A stretch of 64,000 nucleotides of DNA from Tupaia tana (GCA_026018925.1 JAKSZU010000004.1:108435498-108499497); one strand, 5' to 3'. Positions 21,715 to 32,953 are shown, counted from the first letter of the stretch. Numbers and translations are program-made. The notes: generated by a model from the letters alone, not told the origin.

Positions 21715-21905
21715 TTTATGAAGCCCTGTGCTGGTTCAGGGGTACAGAGAGCGTGCACTGCTCGAACGGAGCTGGATCCATAGGAAAGACTGGGGTTCTG
21801 TTCCCACCATCCTGGCCGAGAAGGCTGGATGACAATTGTAGCATGAAACCTTGTTGAGGGAACTTTTCTTTCTCCCCCTTTCTGTCTCTGTCTTTTACTC
21901 TCATA
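21715..21905 (+). mobile_element. Possible SINE-B/D remnant
   Basis: Head-like 'agaaagcc' region is poor, but the 3' part ('ctttctccccctttctgtct', 'ctctcataaaaaaataa') follows the B/D layout. Its A-rich end became the target of the next SINE. Confidence 0.35.
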
Positions 21906-21925
21906 AAAAAATAACCATCATCATC

Positions 21926-22201
21926 GGGACCAGCAGTTAGCATAATGGCTATGTCGCTGGACTCCCATGTAGTCGACACAGTCTGAGTCCCGGACCTGGT
22001 GGCTTAAACTCACGCCGGGCGCGTGTGCGTGCGTGCCCAAGATCCCGAGAGGAGAATGGAGGAGAAGGGATTGCAGCGTGGCCATCCCCCCTGGGGGGTG
22101 ATTTCTCACTTTCTGTCTCTCTGTCTCTATCTGTCTGTCTGGCGAGCGCATGCGCCCTATAGTGAAAACCTCTCCAAAAAAAGAAAAAAAAAAAACACAC
22201 A
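21926..22201 (+). mobile_element. SINE-A1, full length with 21-bp TSD
   Basis: Perfect 21-bp duplication at 21905-21925 and 22202-22222 (A7 then taaccatcatcatc). Box B carries a deletion (gtcgacacagtctgagtcc). Confidence 0.96.
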
Positions 22202-22222
22202 AAAAAAATAACCATCATCATC

Positions 22223-22945
22223 AACTTCAAAATAATTTAGGAAGTCCGACAGCACCTCCTGGTACTTCGTCCCGAGGAGCGGACCTTGTGCACTGCATTC
22301 TGCAGAGCGTCTGGATTGCTCTCTTGTGTCGAGTGAGGGTGGGCTCGCTGGTTCCCAGTGAACTGCCACCACAGTCACAGTTAGAAAACATTACAGATCA
22401 TTCAGTGATGGTGGCCTTCCAAGACTGGGAAGGGGTGTGATCTGGGCCTGGTACTGCTCTGAGGGGAAGAGGCTGCTGGGCCGTGTACTCGAGACCCCAC
22501 CCTGAGCTAGGGGCAGGGTGAAAGCAGCACCCAGCAGGAAAGGAGGGTCATCGCTGACATCAGGAAGACAGGGCCCAGCTCCCAAGCACTGTGTCGTATC
22601 CGGTGGCTGAGCATAGCTCAAGTGGGGAGAAAAGGAGGGCCTGGAGTTCTTCCCTGATGAGGCTGCTTTGGGAGTTATTTTGATTCTGTTCACAACTGCA
22701 TCAGATTAACCATGTTAAGTTGAACCATATGAAATTGCAACATCGGCTCATTTTCACTTACAAAAATCTGGCCATTTTGTATAGATCAACCTAATTATAG
22801 TAGTTCTCACATAGTGCTCCAAATACTAGCATTATGTTTGTTTAGCTTTAAAAGCAAGGTGGGAAAACCTACCAACTTCTTTCATTAGTTCCATAGAGAA
22901 GCATTGACAGAGCGACTAGTGGTAAAGGCATGATAAAGAGCCCAG
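22223..22945. other. Unique stretch, no gene seen
   Basis: GC-moderate first half, AT-rich second half. No repeat or exon recognised. Confidence 0.4.
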
Positions 22946-22948
22946 CTA

Positions 22949-23200
22949 CAAGGGCCAGCAGGTGACCTGATGGTTAAGGTGCTGGACTCCCACATGGCCA
23001 ATCATGGCTTGAATCCCAGACCTGATAGCCTTAAAATCACACTGGGTGTGTAAATGGCTAAAATCTCAAGAGGAGAATGGAAGAGAAAGGATTATAGTGT
23101 GGCCATCTCCGCTGGGGGGTAATTTCTCACTTTTCCTCTCTCTGTCTCTCTCCCGTGAGTGAGTGCACAAACCCTATGGCAAAAATCTATAACACAAAAA
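22949..23200 (+). mobile_element. SINE-A2
   Basis: Head 'gggccagcaggtgacctgat', with 'aaggtgctggactcccacat' following. The GT segment is partly deleted. Ends 'accctatggcaaaaatct'. Confidence 0.9.
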
Positions 23201-23345
23201 CAAAATGAAAAAGAAGCCCAGCCATTCTGACAAATAGCCTGGACAGGAGAGAGAGGAGGAGAGACACACCACAGAGCATGTGTGCGCCATGTCACCATGG
23301 AGCTTCCTCCCCAGTACTGCTTCTTAGCTTAAACAATAACCTTTG

Positions 23346-23620
23346 GGGACCGCAGTTAGCGTAATGGCTATGTCGCTGGTTGCTGGACTCCCACGTAGTC
23401 CACTGTGGTTCACGTCCCGGACCCGGTGGCTTAAACTCACACTGGGCACGTGTACGTGTGTGCCCAAGATCCCGAGAGGAGAATGGAGGAGAAGGGATTG
23501 CGGCGTGGCCGTCCCCCCTGGGGGGTGATTTCTCACTTTCTGTCTCTCTGTCTTACTCTGTCTGTCTGGCGAGCGCATGCGCCCTATAGCAAAAAAAGCC
23601 TCTCCAAAAAAAAATAAATA
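23346..23620 (+). mobile_element. SINE-A1b with TSD
   Basis: Box B position is ggttcacgtcc (CpG-decayed A1b form). The head has a small local duplication, gctggttgctgg. TSD aataacctttg at 23335-23345 and 23621-23631. Confidence 0.94.
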
Positions 23621-23744
23621 AATAACCTTTGAATTGATATTGTCTGGCATCTATAGGTCACTGGGAAACTAGTAATAACATTACAATTCAAGCTTAATGA
23701 AAATGTGTCAAGTACATCTCATGCACACTCTCTGTCTCTGTCTT

Positions 23745-24018
23745 TTTAAAAAAATTTTTCCAGGGGTGCATGAACTCACTGGAGAGAGAAAGAGTCAGAA
23801 AGAGAGAGGGAAAGTGAGAACACACCCCCTTCATGGTGGGTGGCCGCACCACAATACCTTCTCCTCGCTTTCTCTTTCCCTGAGGATTTTAGGCACACAC
23901 ACACACACACACACACACACATGCCCAGCATGTTTTTCAAGCCACAGACTCCAGGACTTAAACCAGGCAATCATATGGGACTCCACCCCAATAACCACCA
24001 CACCACTGGCTGGCCCCT
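23745..24018 (-). mobile_element. SINE-A2 with internal (CA)n
   Basis: Antisense, 'gggtgcatgaactcactgga' to 'caccactggctggccc'. The GT segment has grown into (CA)n at 23894-23920. Confidence 0.88.
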
Positions 24019-24079
24019 ATGACCATTCTCTTAAAGTGCTAGAAGAGATACGGGGATGCAATAAACAGATCCTATCCTC

Positions 24080-24560
24080 AAAGGCATTTTTATCTATTCA
24101 ACAAATATAGCCAAGCCCCTACTACGTGCTAGGCTCTGGTGTAAGTGTTCGGAGACACTTTAGTATTCAAAACAGAATAAAATCCCCATCCTCATGGAGT
24201 GCCAGTCTAGCAAAGAAACAGAAAATAACAAAAAATAAAAACTCACCTGTGTGAAAAATAAACAGTGGCTGAGGGGATCAGAACTATAATGGGGGTTACC
24301 TTTTTTTAAAAAGGGTGGTAAGAGTAGGTCTCATTGAGCAGGTGAAAGCTGAGCCGAATCTTGAAGAAGCCAGCCATTAGCCATATCGATATCTGGGACA
24401 AGCATTGTAGGCTGAGGGAGCAGCCGGGCAAAGGCCCTAAAGGAGCATTTCCGGAACAGGAGGGAGGTCCGTGTGCCTGGAACTTACCATGAGTAGCTTA
24501 GTCTCGATTAAGAACTGGACAGTAAGGAAACTCAGGAATGTAACGGAGTGCTATGTTCAA
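24080..24560 (-). mobile_element. Old unclassified mammalian repeat
   Basis: Words such as 'cccctactacgtgctaggct', 'aaatccccatcctcatggag' and 'caaaggccctaaaggagcat' match a widely dispersed ancient mammalian repeat whose start resembles an antisense L2 3' end. I cannot name it securely. Confidence 0.5.
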
Positions 24561-24619
24561 TCAGAGGAAAGGGCAAGCACGTGGCTGTAAAGGGCTATAT
24601 GCCCTCCTGTGGAGAAGAC

Positions 24620-24631
24620 AAGATGGCGGAC
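24620..24631 (+). promoter_or_regulatory. YY1-like motif
   Basis: aagatggcggac matches the YY1 consensus aagatggcggc closely. A single short motif, with no promoter context recognised. Confidence 0.3.
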
Positions 24632-24789
24632 TATCTCCAAGGGTCTTTACTCCTAGGACAGCAGTACATGAGTGCACGGAAGCCATGAACACGAGATGTG
24701 CGGAGCTGGAGCCACGTGGAAGGTCAGCCACAATGCCGCTTTAGTCCACTGCACGGCTAGTAACCAATGCTGAACCGAGGCGATGTAGC

Positions 24790-25330
24790 TCAAAGGTGAT
24801 GGGCAAGCTCACAATCTGGAGGTCCAAGGGCCAGGGGTACCTGGGGAGGGTCTTCTTATTGGCGGATGACGTGGGGGAGGGTGTCACATGGCAAGATAGA
24901 GCAAGTGTGTGTCCATGTCTTTGTGTCTTTGTTCTGGTCTCCCTCTCCGTACCCAGTTACCAGAGTTGATAGTGGGGTTCCACCCTAATCTCCTTCTAAA
25001 GGCACCAAGTCTTAATTCCATAATCATCCCTTTTTTTTTTAATCTACTCTTTTTTTTTTTTCATGAGAGAGAGAGAGAGATACAAGCACCTCCAACCAGG
25101 TCTTCATGGCACGACCCACCCCTCTTCTCAGCCAGTTCAAATCACTGGCACATGTTCACACGCCCAGTGTACATGAGGAGGCTACAGGCTGTGAACCAAG
25201 GACCTCTTCATGTGAGGCAGCGACATAACCACTGCACCACCACCTGGCCCAAGTGTCTTCTTAATACCCTCACAATATATCTACATTCCAGCACGTGAAC
25301 TTTTGGGGAACACACTCAAACCCTAGCAAG
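24790..25330 (-). mobile_element. MaLR LTR, split by SINE-B
   Basis: Antisense MST/MLT-like LTR: 'ctggaggtccaagggccagg', 'gagggtcttcttattggcgg' and 'ccaccctaatctccttctaa' to the left, then 'aacttttggggaacacactc' to the right of a SINE-B at 25031-25252. Confidence 0.7.
25031..25252 (-). mobile_element. SINE-B inserted in a MaLR LTR
   Basis: Antisense: T-rich, 'ttcatgagagagagagag', body 'cccagtgtacatgaggaggc', box B-like 'tgaaccaaggacctc', head complement 'actgcaccaccacctggccc'. This copy and 43167-43440 define the SINE-B layout. Confidence 0.8.
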
Positions 25331-26230
25331 TACCAAGAGAAAGTTGTCTGGGCCATGGGTTGAACCCTCTTCAGATAGAGATCGATAAATGAAATTGAAT
25401 GCTGAGCCAAAGGAAGAAGCGAAAGGGAGTTTGGGCAAAGATATACATTCCTGAATTGAAATGTAAAGAAAAAAGGAAAGGAAACAATTTTAGACATTTA
25501 CTGGCCATTGGCTGGAGGGTCAGAGCCATTTGGAGAGGCTGGGTTTTATTGTCTTCAAGAGTAAATTAACCCAAGAGGAGCAGCTGCTGCCCGTCAGCGG
25601 CACAGGACTGGCACCTGGCACAAGGACAGCCATGATTTTAGGTCTCCCTGAGCCTACGCTTGCTTTTCCTCAGACTTCTAGCCCTGTATGCACACTCACT
25701 GAACGTCATGAATTGTTTGCACCCCCTCCGTGCCCCCGGAAAGACTTAGACCCAGGCAGCTGTGTGTGTGATCGTGACAGCAGTTGATACCCCTCAGAGG
25801 TTCTTGTAACAACCCAGTTCTGCGGGTCTTCCCTAGTCACCTGGGAGAATGAACAGACTGGTAACTGGCCGTAATAGTTCTCTGATTGGAAGATGAAGCT
25901 TCCTTCCCTCTACACGTGCCTCATTCCTACTCCTGGCAGAGGTCGAGGAGGTGGAAGGCCTTGGTGCACACACCTAATCAAGTACTCACCATGGCTGTCT
26001 CAAGATTCCAGTGTGGTAGATTGTTTAGGGAAGCCACCACTTAGAGCTCTGCAAAGGCTCCATTTATGCTTTCTCTAGGTAGGCCTGGGATAAAGAAGAG
26101 AAGGACCTGAACTAGAGATGAGAAAAGAAACCAAAACACTCCATAACGATGGGCAGTCCTGACTCCATTGAGAAGAGGAGGCGTGCCGGTTGGGGTTGGC
26201 ACCAGGAAAACAACTCAGGTAAGTACAGCA
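25331..26230. other. Unique stretch, no gene seen
   Basis: Mixed composition. No splice-bounded exon or repeat recognised. Confidence 0.4.
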
Positions 26231-26234
26231 GTGT

Positions 26235-26350
26235 TTTCCAAAGGGTGATCTTCACGTGGCACCAGAATGGCTTGGAGGGTTTATTATAATTTTTACTCCT
26301 AGGCCCTGCCCAGGCTTCTAGGACCAAAATTCCTCGGATGAGGGCTCAAG
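26235..26350. mobile_element. MER5-like hAT remnant
   Basis: Contains 'gtggcaccagaatggcttgg' and 'ctcctaggccctgcccaggc', typical of MER5A/Charlie-derived non-autonomous elements. Orientation not assigned. Confidence 0.6.
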
Positions 26351-26860
26351 AATTTAAATTTAACATACTCCAGAAATACTTTTGAAAACTACTGGCAAGA
26401 ATTGTAGTATTGGGATGACTGATGTTGGTTGTTGGTGTGTGTGTGCGTGTGTGTATGCTGTATGCATGTGTGGGCGTGCGTGCCTGTTTGAGGCAGTTAC
26501 TGCTATTGAAAAAATGCAGATGCAAGTGGGTAACTCGTAGGTCAGATGGATGGAATTCAGTCTGCTCTGCTTTCCTGAGTTTCTCCACAGAATGTGAGAT
26601 GTCAAAGCCTTTTCCTGCACCAGGTGGGGGAGTGTGTGCAAACGCACCCATGTACATGCCCATGCGGTGTGCACACACACACGCAGTGTGCCTGGGAAAA
26701 CTACCTTCCCTCACGTCTTTGGCATGATTCCATAATGGAAACTCGTACTTGGAGAAAAGTCTAGTTGCCATAAAGAATATGAATCCCAGGATGATGGAAG
26801 ACCTGCTTTTGTAAGAGTGGGGACAAGACACTGGGCACGGCAGATGTTGGGAGAGGAGTT

Positions 26861-27124
26861 TTTTTTTTTCTTTGAGAGATTTTCGCTATAGGGCGCGTGC
26901 GCTTGCCAGACAGACAGAGAGAGACAGAGACAGAAAGCAAGAAATCACTCCCCAGGGGGGATGGTCACGCCACAATCCCTTCTCCTCCATTCTCCTCTTG
27001 GGATCTTGGGCACGCACGCACACACACCCGGCGTGAGTTTTAAGCCACCGGGTCCGGGACACGAACCGCAGTCGATTACGTGGGAGTCCAGTGACATAGC
27101 CATTACGCTAACTGCTGGTTCCCA
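26861..27124 (-). mobile_element. SINE-A1b with TSD
   Basis: On its own strand the box B position reads ggttcgtgtcc, a CpG-decayed A1b form. Ends 'ctgctggttccc'. TSD ggagaggagtt at 26850-26860 and 27125-27135. The preceding 26351-26849 is unique, with GT/CA-rich patches at 26440-26480 and 26630-26690. Confidence 0.94.
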
Positions 27125-27192
27125 GGAGAGGAGTTATTCTTATAGGAAAAGGCTGAGCTAGGCTGACAAGCAAGATTAAAAAATATAGGTGT

Positions 27193-27430
27193 TGGGGCCA
27201 GCCGGTGGCATGGTGGCTAGGGAGGCTGGATCCCACAGGCCATCCCCACGGTTGGAGTCCCAAACCCAGCGGCTTGGGACACGCCTGGCGCATGTGCATG
27301 CAAATGCCTGGAATCCCAAGAGGAGAATGGATTGTAGCGTGGGCCTTCTCTCTGCAGGGAGGGTGTGATTTCTCACTTTCTCCGTCTCTCTCTCTGTCCC
27401 TCTCCAGTGAGCACACATGCCATATAGCAA
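27193..27430 (+). mobile_element. SINE-A2
   Basis: Head 'ggggccagccggtggcatgg'. Box B region decayed (ggttggagtccc). Ends 'acatgccatatagcaaata'. Confidence 0.88.
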
Positions 27431-27601
27431 ATATACATACTGCAGATATCAGTATAAGCCCCCTGCAGCCATTTTAACATCTTCTCATAAACTAGGGGAA
27501 ATGTCAAGTTTTTCTGCTTCTACAGGAAGCTTCCATCAAGGATGGTGTACTCATAAGGCCTGGGGAGAGGAGACAGTCCTCTTCTCAAGAATGGAGAATG
27601 G

Positions 27602-27859
27602 GGAACCAGCAGTTAGCGTAATGGCTATGTCGCTGGACTCCCACATAGTCGACCGCGGTTCGCGTCCCGGACCCAGTGGCTTAAAATTCACGCCGGGCAC
27701 ATGTGCGTGCGTGCCCAAGATCCCGAGAGGAGAATGGAAGAGAAGGGATTGCGGTATGACCATCCCCCCTGGGGGGTGATTTCTTGCTTTCTGTCTCTCT
27801 GTCTCTCTCTGTCTGTCTGGCGAGCGCACGCGCCCTATAGCGAAAAACCTCTCCAAAAA
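27602..27859 (+). mobile_element. SINE-A1b, young, with 15-bp TSD
   Basis: Nearly consensus copy: 'gggaaccagcagttagcgta', box B position ggttcgcgtcc, 'cgagcgcacgcgccctatag'. TSD aagaatggagaatgg at 27587-27601 and 27860-27874, perfect. Confidence 0.97.
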
Positions 27860-27874
27860 AAGAATGGAGAATGG

Positions 27875-28640
27875 AGGGGCTGCAGGTAGGGAGGTGTCAC
27901 CTCCTCACATGCCCTCTCACTCCCGTGCATCCTGCATGGAGCATATGTTATATAGAGAGCTGCCTGTAGCAATGCAGAGAGACAGAGACAGTTGGTGGGA
28001 AGGAAAGGTTTCCAGGCCGGAGTCTGGCAAGACAGCGGCACCTGTTCCTCGGTCATCACGCACACAGAATAGAGGGCTTCAGGCGCTAATGTCCATGCCC
28101 ACAGAAGGAAATACATTTTCTACTGCACCCTACCACACCAATAGGCAAGTCAAAATAGAAGTCTTATGAAAGAACACTTATCCTCACTCAGTGCAGAGCA
28201 CACAGGATCAATGTCCAATGTCTGGGACGAGACTATGTGCTAGGAAAAATGTCTGGCCACCAGGAAAAACAGGAAGCCTGAGGCCAGAGCCACCCTTGTT
28301 ATCCGCCGTTCCTTGCTGTCTTAATATATTTCATTGAGATAAATGCTGGTCTTGCCTTACCTAGTGGATTTCCTGAATATGAAGCAGTGAGCCCGAGGAT
28401 GGAGACGCTTACCGGTGGAGGGAAAACTCGCTCGTGGGTTCCATTTAACTCGTGCATGTCTGTTGGGTAGAAGCTGCATGATGAAAATAATGAATAGTGA
28501 AAAGTCGTCGACTGAAAGCTAGACTGGGGAACTCATCCTGCTGGGTGAAGCTCAGAAGACCCTCCTTACACAGTCTCCCCCAGTTAAACCGACCACTCTT
28601 CTTCCTTGGGCCTGGGATGTGCTCTCTCTCTCTTTCTCTC
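27875..28640. other. Unique stretch, no gene seen
   Basis: A CT-rich run at 28624-28650 leads into the next SINE. Nothing else recognised. Confidence 0.4.
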
Positions 28641-28649
28641 TCTCCCTCT

Positions 28650-28908
28650 CTCCTTTTTGACTTTTGCCATAGGGTGTGTGTGCTCACTGAAGAGTTACAG
28701 AGAGAGACAGAGAGAGGGAAAGTGAGAAATCACCCCCGGAAGGGATGGCCATGCCACAATCCCTTCTCCACCATTCTCCTCTTAGGATTTCTGGGCAGGC
28801 GTATACACATACCCAGTGTGACTTTTCAAGCCTCTGGATCCAGGACTCGAACTGTGGTCAGCCATGTGGGAACCTAGTGCCTTAATCGCCACACCACCTG
28901 CTGGCCCA
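28650..28908 (-). mobile_element. SINE-A2
   Basis: Antisense. The head complement 'caccacctgctggccca' gives ccagcaggtggtg on its own strand, a CTCF-like core. Box B complement ggactcgaactg. Confidence 0.88.
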
Positions 28909-28934
28909 GGGTTCAACTCTCTTAACAACACTAA

Positions 28935-29060
28935 GGTATTGAATAGTTTTCAATTCATCATGTCTTTCTGTCTCTCACCAAATCACAAGCTCCCTGAACA
29001 AGTTGCACGCCTTATTAATTCCTTCCTATCCAGAGCCTGGACACAATGTCTGTCCCCTGA
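28935..29060 (+). mobile_element. L2 3'-end remnant
   Basis: Sense L2-like words: 'tctttctgtctctcaccaaa' and 'cacaagctccctgaacaag', followed by 'ccagagcctggacacaatgt'. Confidence 0.6.
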
Positions 29061-29189
29061 GTTTACTTGTGAGAAGATTTGCAGGGCTGAATTTGGCTGA
29101 AGAGAACCAACATCAGTTATGCCACAGAGATGGACTCTCCCGAAAGTACTTAGCGCTGGCTGGGAGGCAGGACAGTGACGTAGCTGGTA

Positions 29190-29385
29190 TCTCCTGCCTG
29201 GACTTAAATCCTGCCCCTGCTTCTAGCCATCGTCATGTAACTTGGACCAGTAGCTTACTTCTGGAGTTTCAGATCCCTTATTGGAAAAAAGAAAGAAAGA
29301 GACCGAGAATATTTAGTTCAGGGTTGTGGTGAGGATTAAACGCAATAATACACAGTGTCTGGCCCATGCCAAGTGTCTTGCTTCC
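29190..29385 (+). mobile_element. MIR SINE remnant
   Basis: 'catcgtcatgtaacttggac', 'ttgtggtgaggattaaacgc' and 'cacagtgtctggcccatgcc' in sense order. An AAAG insertion sits near 29285-29300. Confidence 0.75.
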
Positions 29386-29654
29386 CGTGGGTAGGAACAG
29401 GGCTTGATCAAATTCCATTTACAATATTGATGATCCAGCTCTTTAAATGGAAGTAGGTCAATAAATGGGTGAAAATTATTGTTCCGGTATTTGGCTAACC
29501 TGGTGAACGTGTAGATAGCAAGCCTGTCAGATGTATGGGGCACGCAGTGCTGAGGGGTGTTTCCGAAGGGCTTAGTGTACCCAATATAGCACATTCTGCC
29601 TCTGATATGCGGCTCCTGTTCCTGACAGTTCTCTGCCCTGTAACAGATGCCTCA

Positions 29655-30012
29655 GTGGGCCTGCTGTGGCTTGAATGTGTCCTGGAAAAGTTCCCATGTC
29701 GGCGTTCAGTTGTATAGTGAAGGGATGAAGAGGAGGAGCCTTGCAGAGGTGACGAGGTGGCCCCATGACTGAGTCTTGCTGGGTTTACAAGGCCAGGAAG
29801 TGAGACATGGGCTCACACACTCCTGCTCGCCTCTGCTCCAGCTCTTGCCACGTGAAGTTCTGTGCCACCTTGGAGAAAGCTCCCCCCAGAAAGAGGCCTC
29901 TCATCAGAGGTGACCCGGGGACCCCCAAATCATGAGCGGAATAAACCTCTGCTCTCCTTAAATTACTCAAACACAGTTATTTCTGTTACTAACGACACAG
30001 CAGACAAGAACA
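29655..30012 (+). mobile_element. MaLR-type LTR
   Basis: From 'ctgtggcttgaatgtgtcct' to 'ttatttctgttactaacgac'. Internal 'gaataaacctctgctctcct' includes an aataaa signal. Old solo LTR. Confidence 0.75.
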
Positions 30013-31440
30013 GGCACAAACTACCCATGCAAACTAGGCCTTACCACCCGATTTCGCTGGAGCGTTTCCATGTTCGTACTTCTGTCTGAACACCTGTTTA
30101 GCCCTCCTCCTCCACCCTTGTCCTCCAAGTTGAACCTATTTTCAGAGCTCAGTGTTCCACTCCTTCCTCTGAGAGGTCACTCCCAGTCCTCCAGCCAAGA
30201 GAGCAACAGTCAGTGCATTCTCTCTGCAACCAGTAGGCTTCATACGGAATTCTACTGCTGCTCTGCCACATGGGGTGTCACTGTCGGTTGGCTAGATTAT
30301 GAGAATTTTAGGGCCACATGCATGTTTAGAGTGGTTAAATGTTAAGTTCACACCTAAAGACCCAACTCTCTGACGCCCCACACTCTCCCCCCATCCATTC
30401 CCCAAGCGAGAGGCCAGAGGAAGACAGGATGCAGCCCAAAATCACTTGAAGGAGGAGGAGTCTGATGTTGGAAATTCATTCTGACATGAGCTTACGTAAC
30501 AACCACCACCTAACAACAAGTGGCCTGACTTTTCGAAGTCAGGAATCTCTTTTCAAGTTCATGATATCTCTTTAATGCAATTTTCTGATTTAGATTCGTT
30601 GACCACTAGACATTTTTGACACTGTTACCGATAGCTTCAAGAAAATACAACAGGGCTGGGGCAAGCTGTTCGTGGGGTGACAGTGCCAAGTTTGAAGGCC
30701 GCTGAGCTCCACTTCCTTGAGCGTCAGGAGCAGCCCCCAGTGGAGCGGGACGACCAGTGAATGTCCACGTGACTAAGACACGTAGGGGAGCCCGTGACCA
30801 TCAAGGGGCGGGTGTTTGCTACCCAGTGGGGCTCAAGGACTGCTGCTGAAAGAATGGACGAGTGAAGATCTCCCCAGATTAGCCCTGACCTTTCTATGCC
30901 GAGGTCCTCGTCAACCCTGTGGGGCAGCAACACCCACAGTGGCTCTGTAAGCATGTTTGCTGGCACAGTTGCTGAAAGGGCAAGAGAGATGGCAGTGTGC
31001 AGAGGTTCCTGTCCCAGGAGACCATGACTAAGCCAAGTGGAGACTCGTGCTCTCTGAGCTGGGCGAGTGGCTCTTCTTTAAGCTATTCGAGCAGGAGGTC
31101 GGTTCTGAGACTCTTATTCTGTTACCGGCATTTTTAAAGCTCTCACCCGATAGAAACTTACGGTATCACGCGTGCTCAGGGCCATCGGAAGGATGCACAT
31201 TCACGGAAATCTGTTTTGTGGGACTTGTTAGCGCAGATATTATTTAGCGAAATAGCTCTTAATTGTTCCTTCAGAGCCTGCTACATCTGTTGGGTAATTC
31301 ATAATATAGTTGGGGACTTGAAAGGTTCTATTTTTCCACTTACTCAACCTTTCTAACCTCTGTCTAGACCAGGGAGGTTAATGGAGTATCACCGTGTTCA
31401 GAGGAGATAGAGAATAATACAAGGAGTCTTTAAAACATTC
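30013..31440. other. Unique stretch with one perfect hairpin
   Basis: No recognised repeat or exon over about 1.4 kb. A perfect 8-bp stem with a TTCG loop is at 30524-30543 (separate entry). Confidence 0.4.
30524..30543 (+). other. Perfect hairpin with TTCG loop
   Basis: cctgacttttcgaagtcagg: an 8-bp stem (cctgactt/aagtcagg) and a TTCG tetraloop, which would be very stable in RNA. Function unknown; chance is possible. Confidence 0.4.
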
Positions 31441-31444
31441 ATGG

Positions 31445-31620
31445 AGGGGCTGGCAGGTGGTATGGTGGTTGGGGCACTGGACTCCAACACAGCTGGCTGT
31501 GGTTCGAGTCTTGGACCAGGTGGCTGGCTTTCTCATTTATTTTTTCTCTCTCTCTCTGTCTCTGATCAAATAAAAAAAAAGTAATAATAATGAATAAAAT
31601 TAAATAAATAATTCTTTAAG
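31445..31620 (+). mobile_element. SINE-C
   Basis: Head 'ggggctggcaggtggtatgg', intact box B-like ggttcgagtc, then 'ctctctctgtctctgatcaa' and an A/ATAA-rich tail. Confidence 0.88.
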
Positions 31621-32284
31621 GAAAAATGTTCATAGAAAGTACATATTATAAAAAGACTTAAAATAAATGTTTTTGTAACAAAATAAACTCATACGTTCAT
31701 TCCATTTTGCCACAAACTTGCCGAAGTCCTCGAGTATTTGATTTCTCCTGGAGTAACAAAAAACCCCAGAGTACAGGATTGTTTTATTCCACTTTGAAGA
31801 GTCTTTAAAAATATATTATCTTTTCAAACACATGGCTTCGAGGGAAAAGAAGAATTTTGAATGACATCAAATACTGGCGCTTTTGAAAATAACCTGTTGC
31901 ATTCAAACATCCGAGAGTTGATGTGGATCTGTTTCCATAGATCAGTGTGTGCACCTGGGAGCGAGGGGACTCGTGTTCTGAAAGGTCTAGCCGGTGACTT
32001 CTATCACGGTCACGTCGGCCTGCCACCAGATCAAGGCTTCCACCTGCTGCAGGCGATGCCATCGGGCGTCACTGAAGAAATCAGAAACCCCAACCTCTCA
32101 GGGCGGCGGCCATGGCGGCCGCTCTCTGGTGTCAGCCGCAGCGTCCTCATCAGGCAATTCATTTTGCTTGTGAAATGCAAATGACATAATGACAGATGGA
32201 GCTAGGAGGAAGTGTTTCTTAATTCTGTAATTATTAATTCCATAATCCCACCAAGTGTTCTGGGCTCAGGTAAAGGAGAGATTT
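31621..32284. other. Unique stretch, CpG-rich spot and octamer
   Basis: 32098-32135 is CpG-rich and includes ggcggccatggcggccgc with YY1-like atggcggc. 'gaaatgcaaatgacataatg' near 32172-32191 contains the POU octamer atgcaaat. A non-coding regulatory element is possible; no exon recognised. Confidence 0.35.
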
Positions 32285-32326
32285 GAAGAGGGCATGGATT
32301 CTTTTTGGGGGGGGATAGGGGGAGTA

Positions 32327-32327
32327 G

Positions 32328-32363
<36 letters not shown>

Positions 32364-32588
32364 GGGGGAGAGAGAGACAGAGAGACAGAAAGTGAGAAAT
32401 CACCCCCCGGGGGGGATGGCCACGTCGCATTCCCTTCTCCTCCATTCTCCTCTCGGGATCTTGAGCACACACAAGCGCGCGCACACACACGCACCCAGCA
32501 TGAGTCTAAGCCACCAGGTCCTAGACTCGAACCGCAGTTGACTACATGGGAGTCCAGCGACATAGCCATTGCACTACCTGCTAGTCCC
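32327..32588 (-). mobile_element. SINE-A1 with long T tract and TSD
   Basis: Antisense; the tail is a T-run of nearly 30 bases, but the conserved 3' segment gccctatagc is missing. The GT segment is expanded (acacacaagcgcgcgcacac). TSD gaagagggcatggatt at 32285-32300 with one mismatch at 32589-32604. Confidence 0.9.
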
Positions 32589-32953
32589 GAAGAGGGTATG
32601 GATTAAAACCCCATGGTGGTCGGGAGATGTTTCCAGAGTTCTTTCCCATGCAGGCGTCAGCTGAGATTAAAATCGCTCGGAAGGCCGGCCCCGGGAAGAA
32701 TGCTGGGTGACACAAAGCCGGCTGATGGCCCCTGAGCAAGCCTCGGGACGTCCATGTCAAGTACTGTCTGCTGGGTTTTCCGGAAGGGTGCTCAGCTGTG
32801 CACGTGGGAAGACTTTTGCCCAGAAAGCTGACAGCCCTCCCCTTAGAATATAGGAAACTATAGTCTACTTTTGGAGCAAACAGCCATTTTCCATTTGTCA
32901 GTTGGCTCTACGAGAAAATATGCAGGTATTCACTGGAAGAAAGTAGACATTGA

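Noticed and set aside
26346-26831. A 161-codon minus-strand frame rich in His and Thr
   Set aside because: Partly made of CA/TG-rich sequence and a MER5 remnant. No family match.
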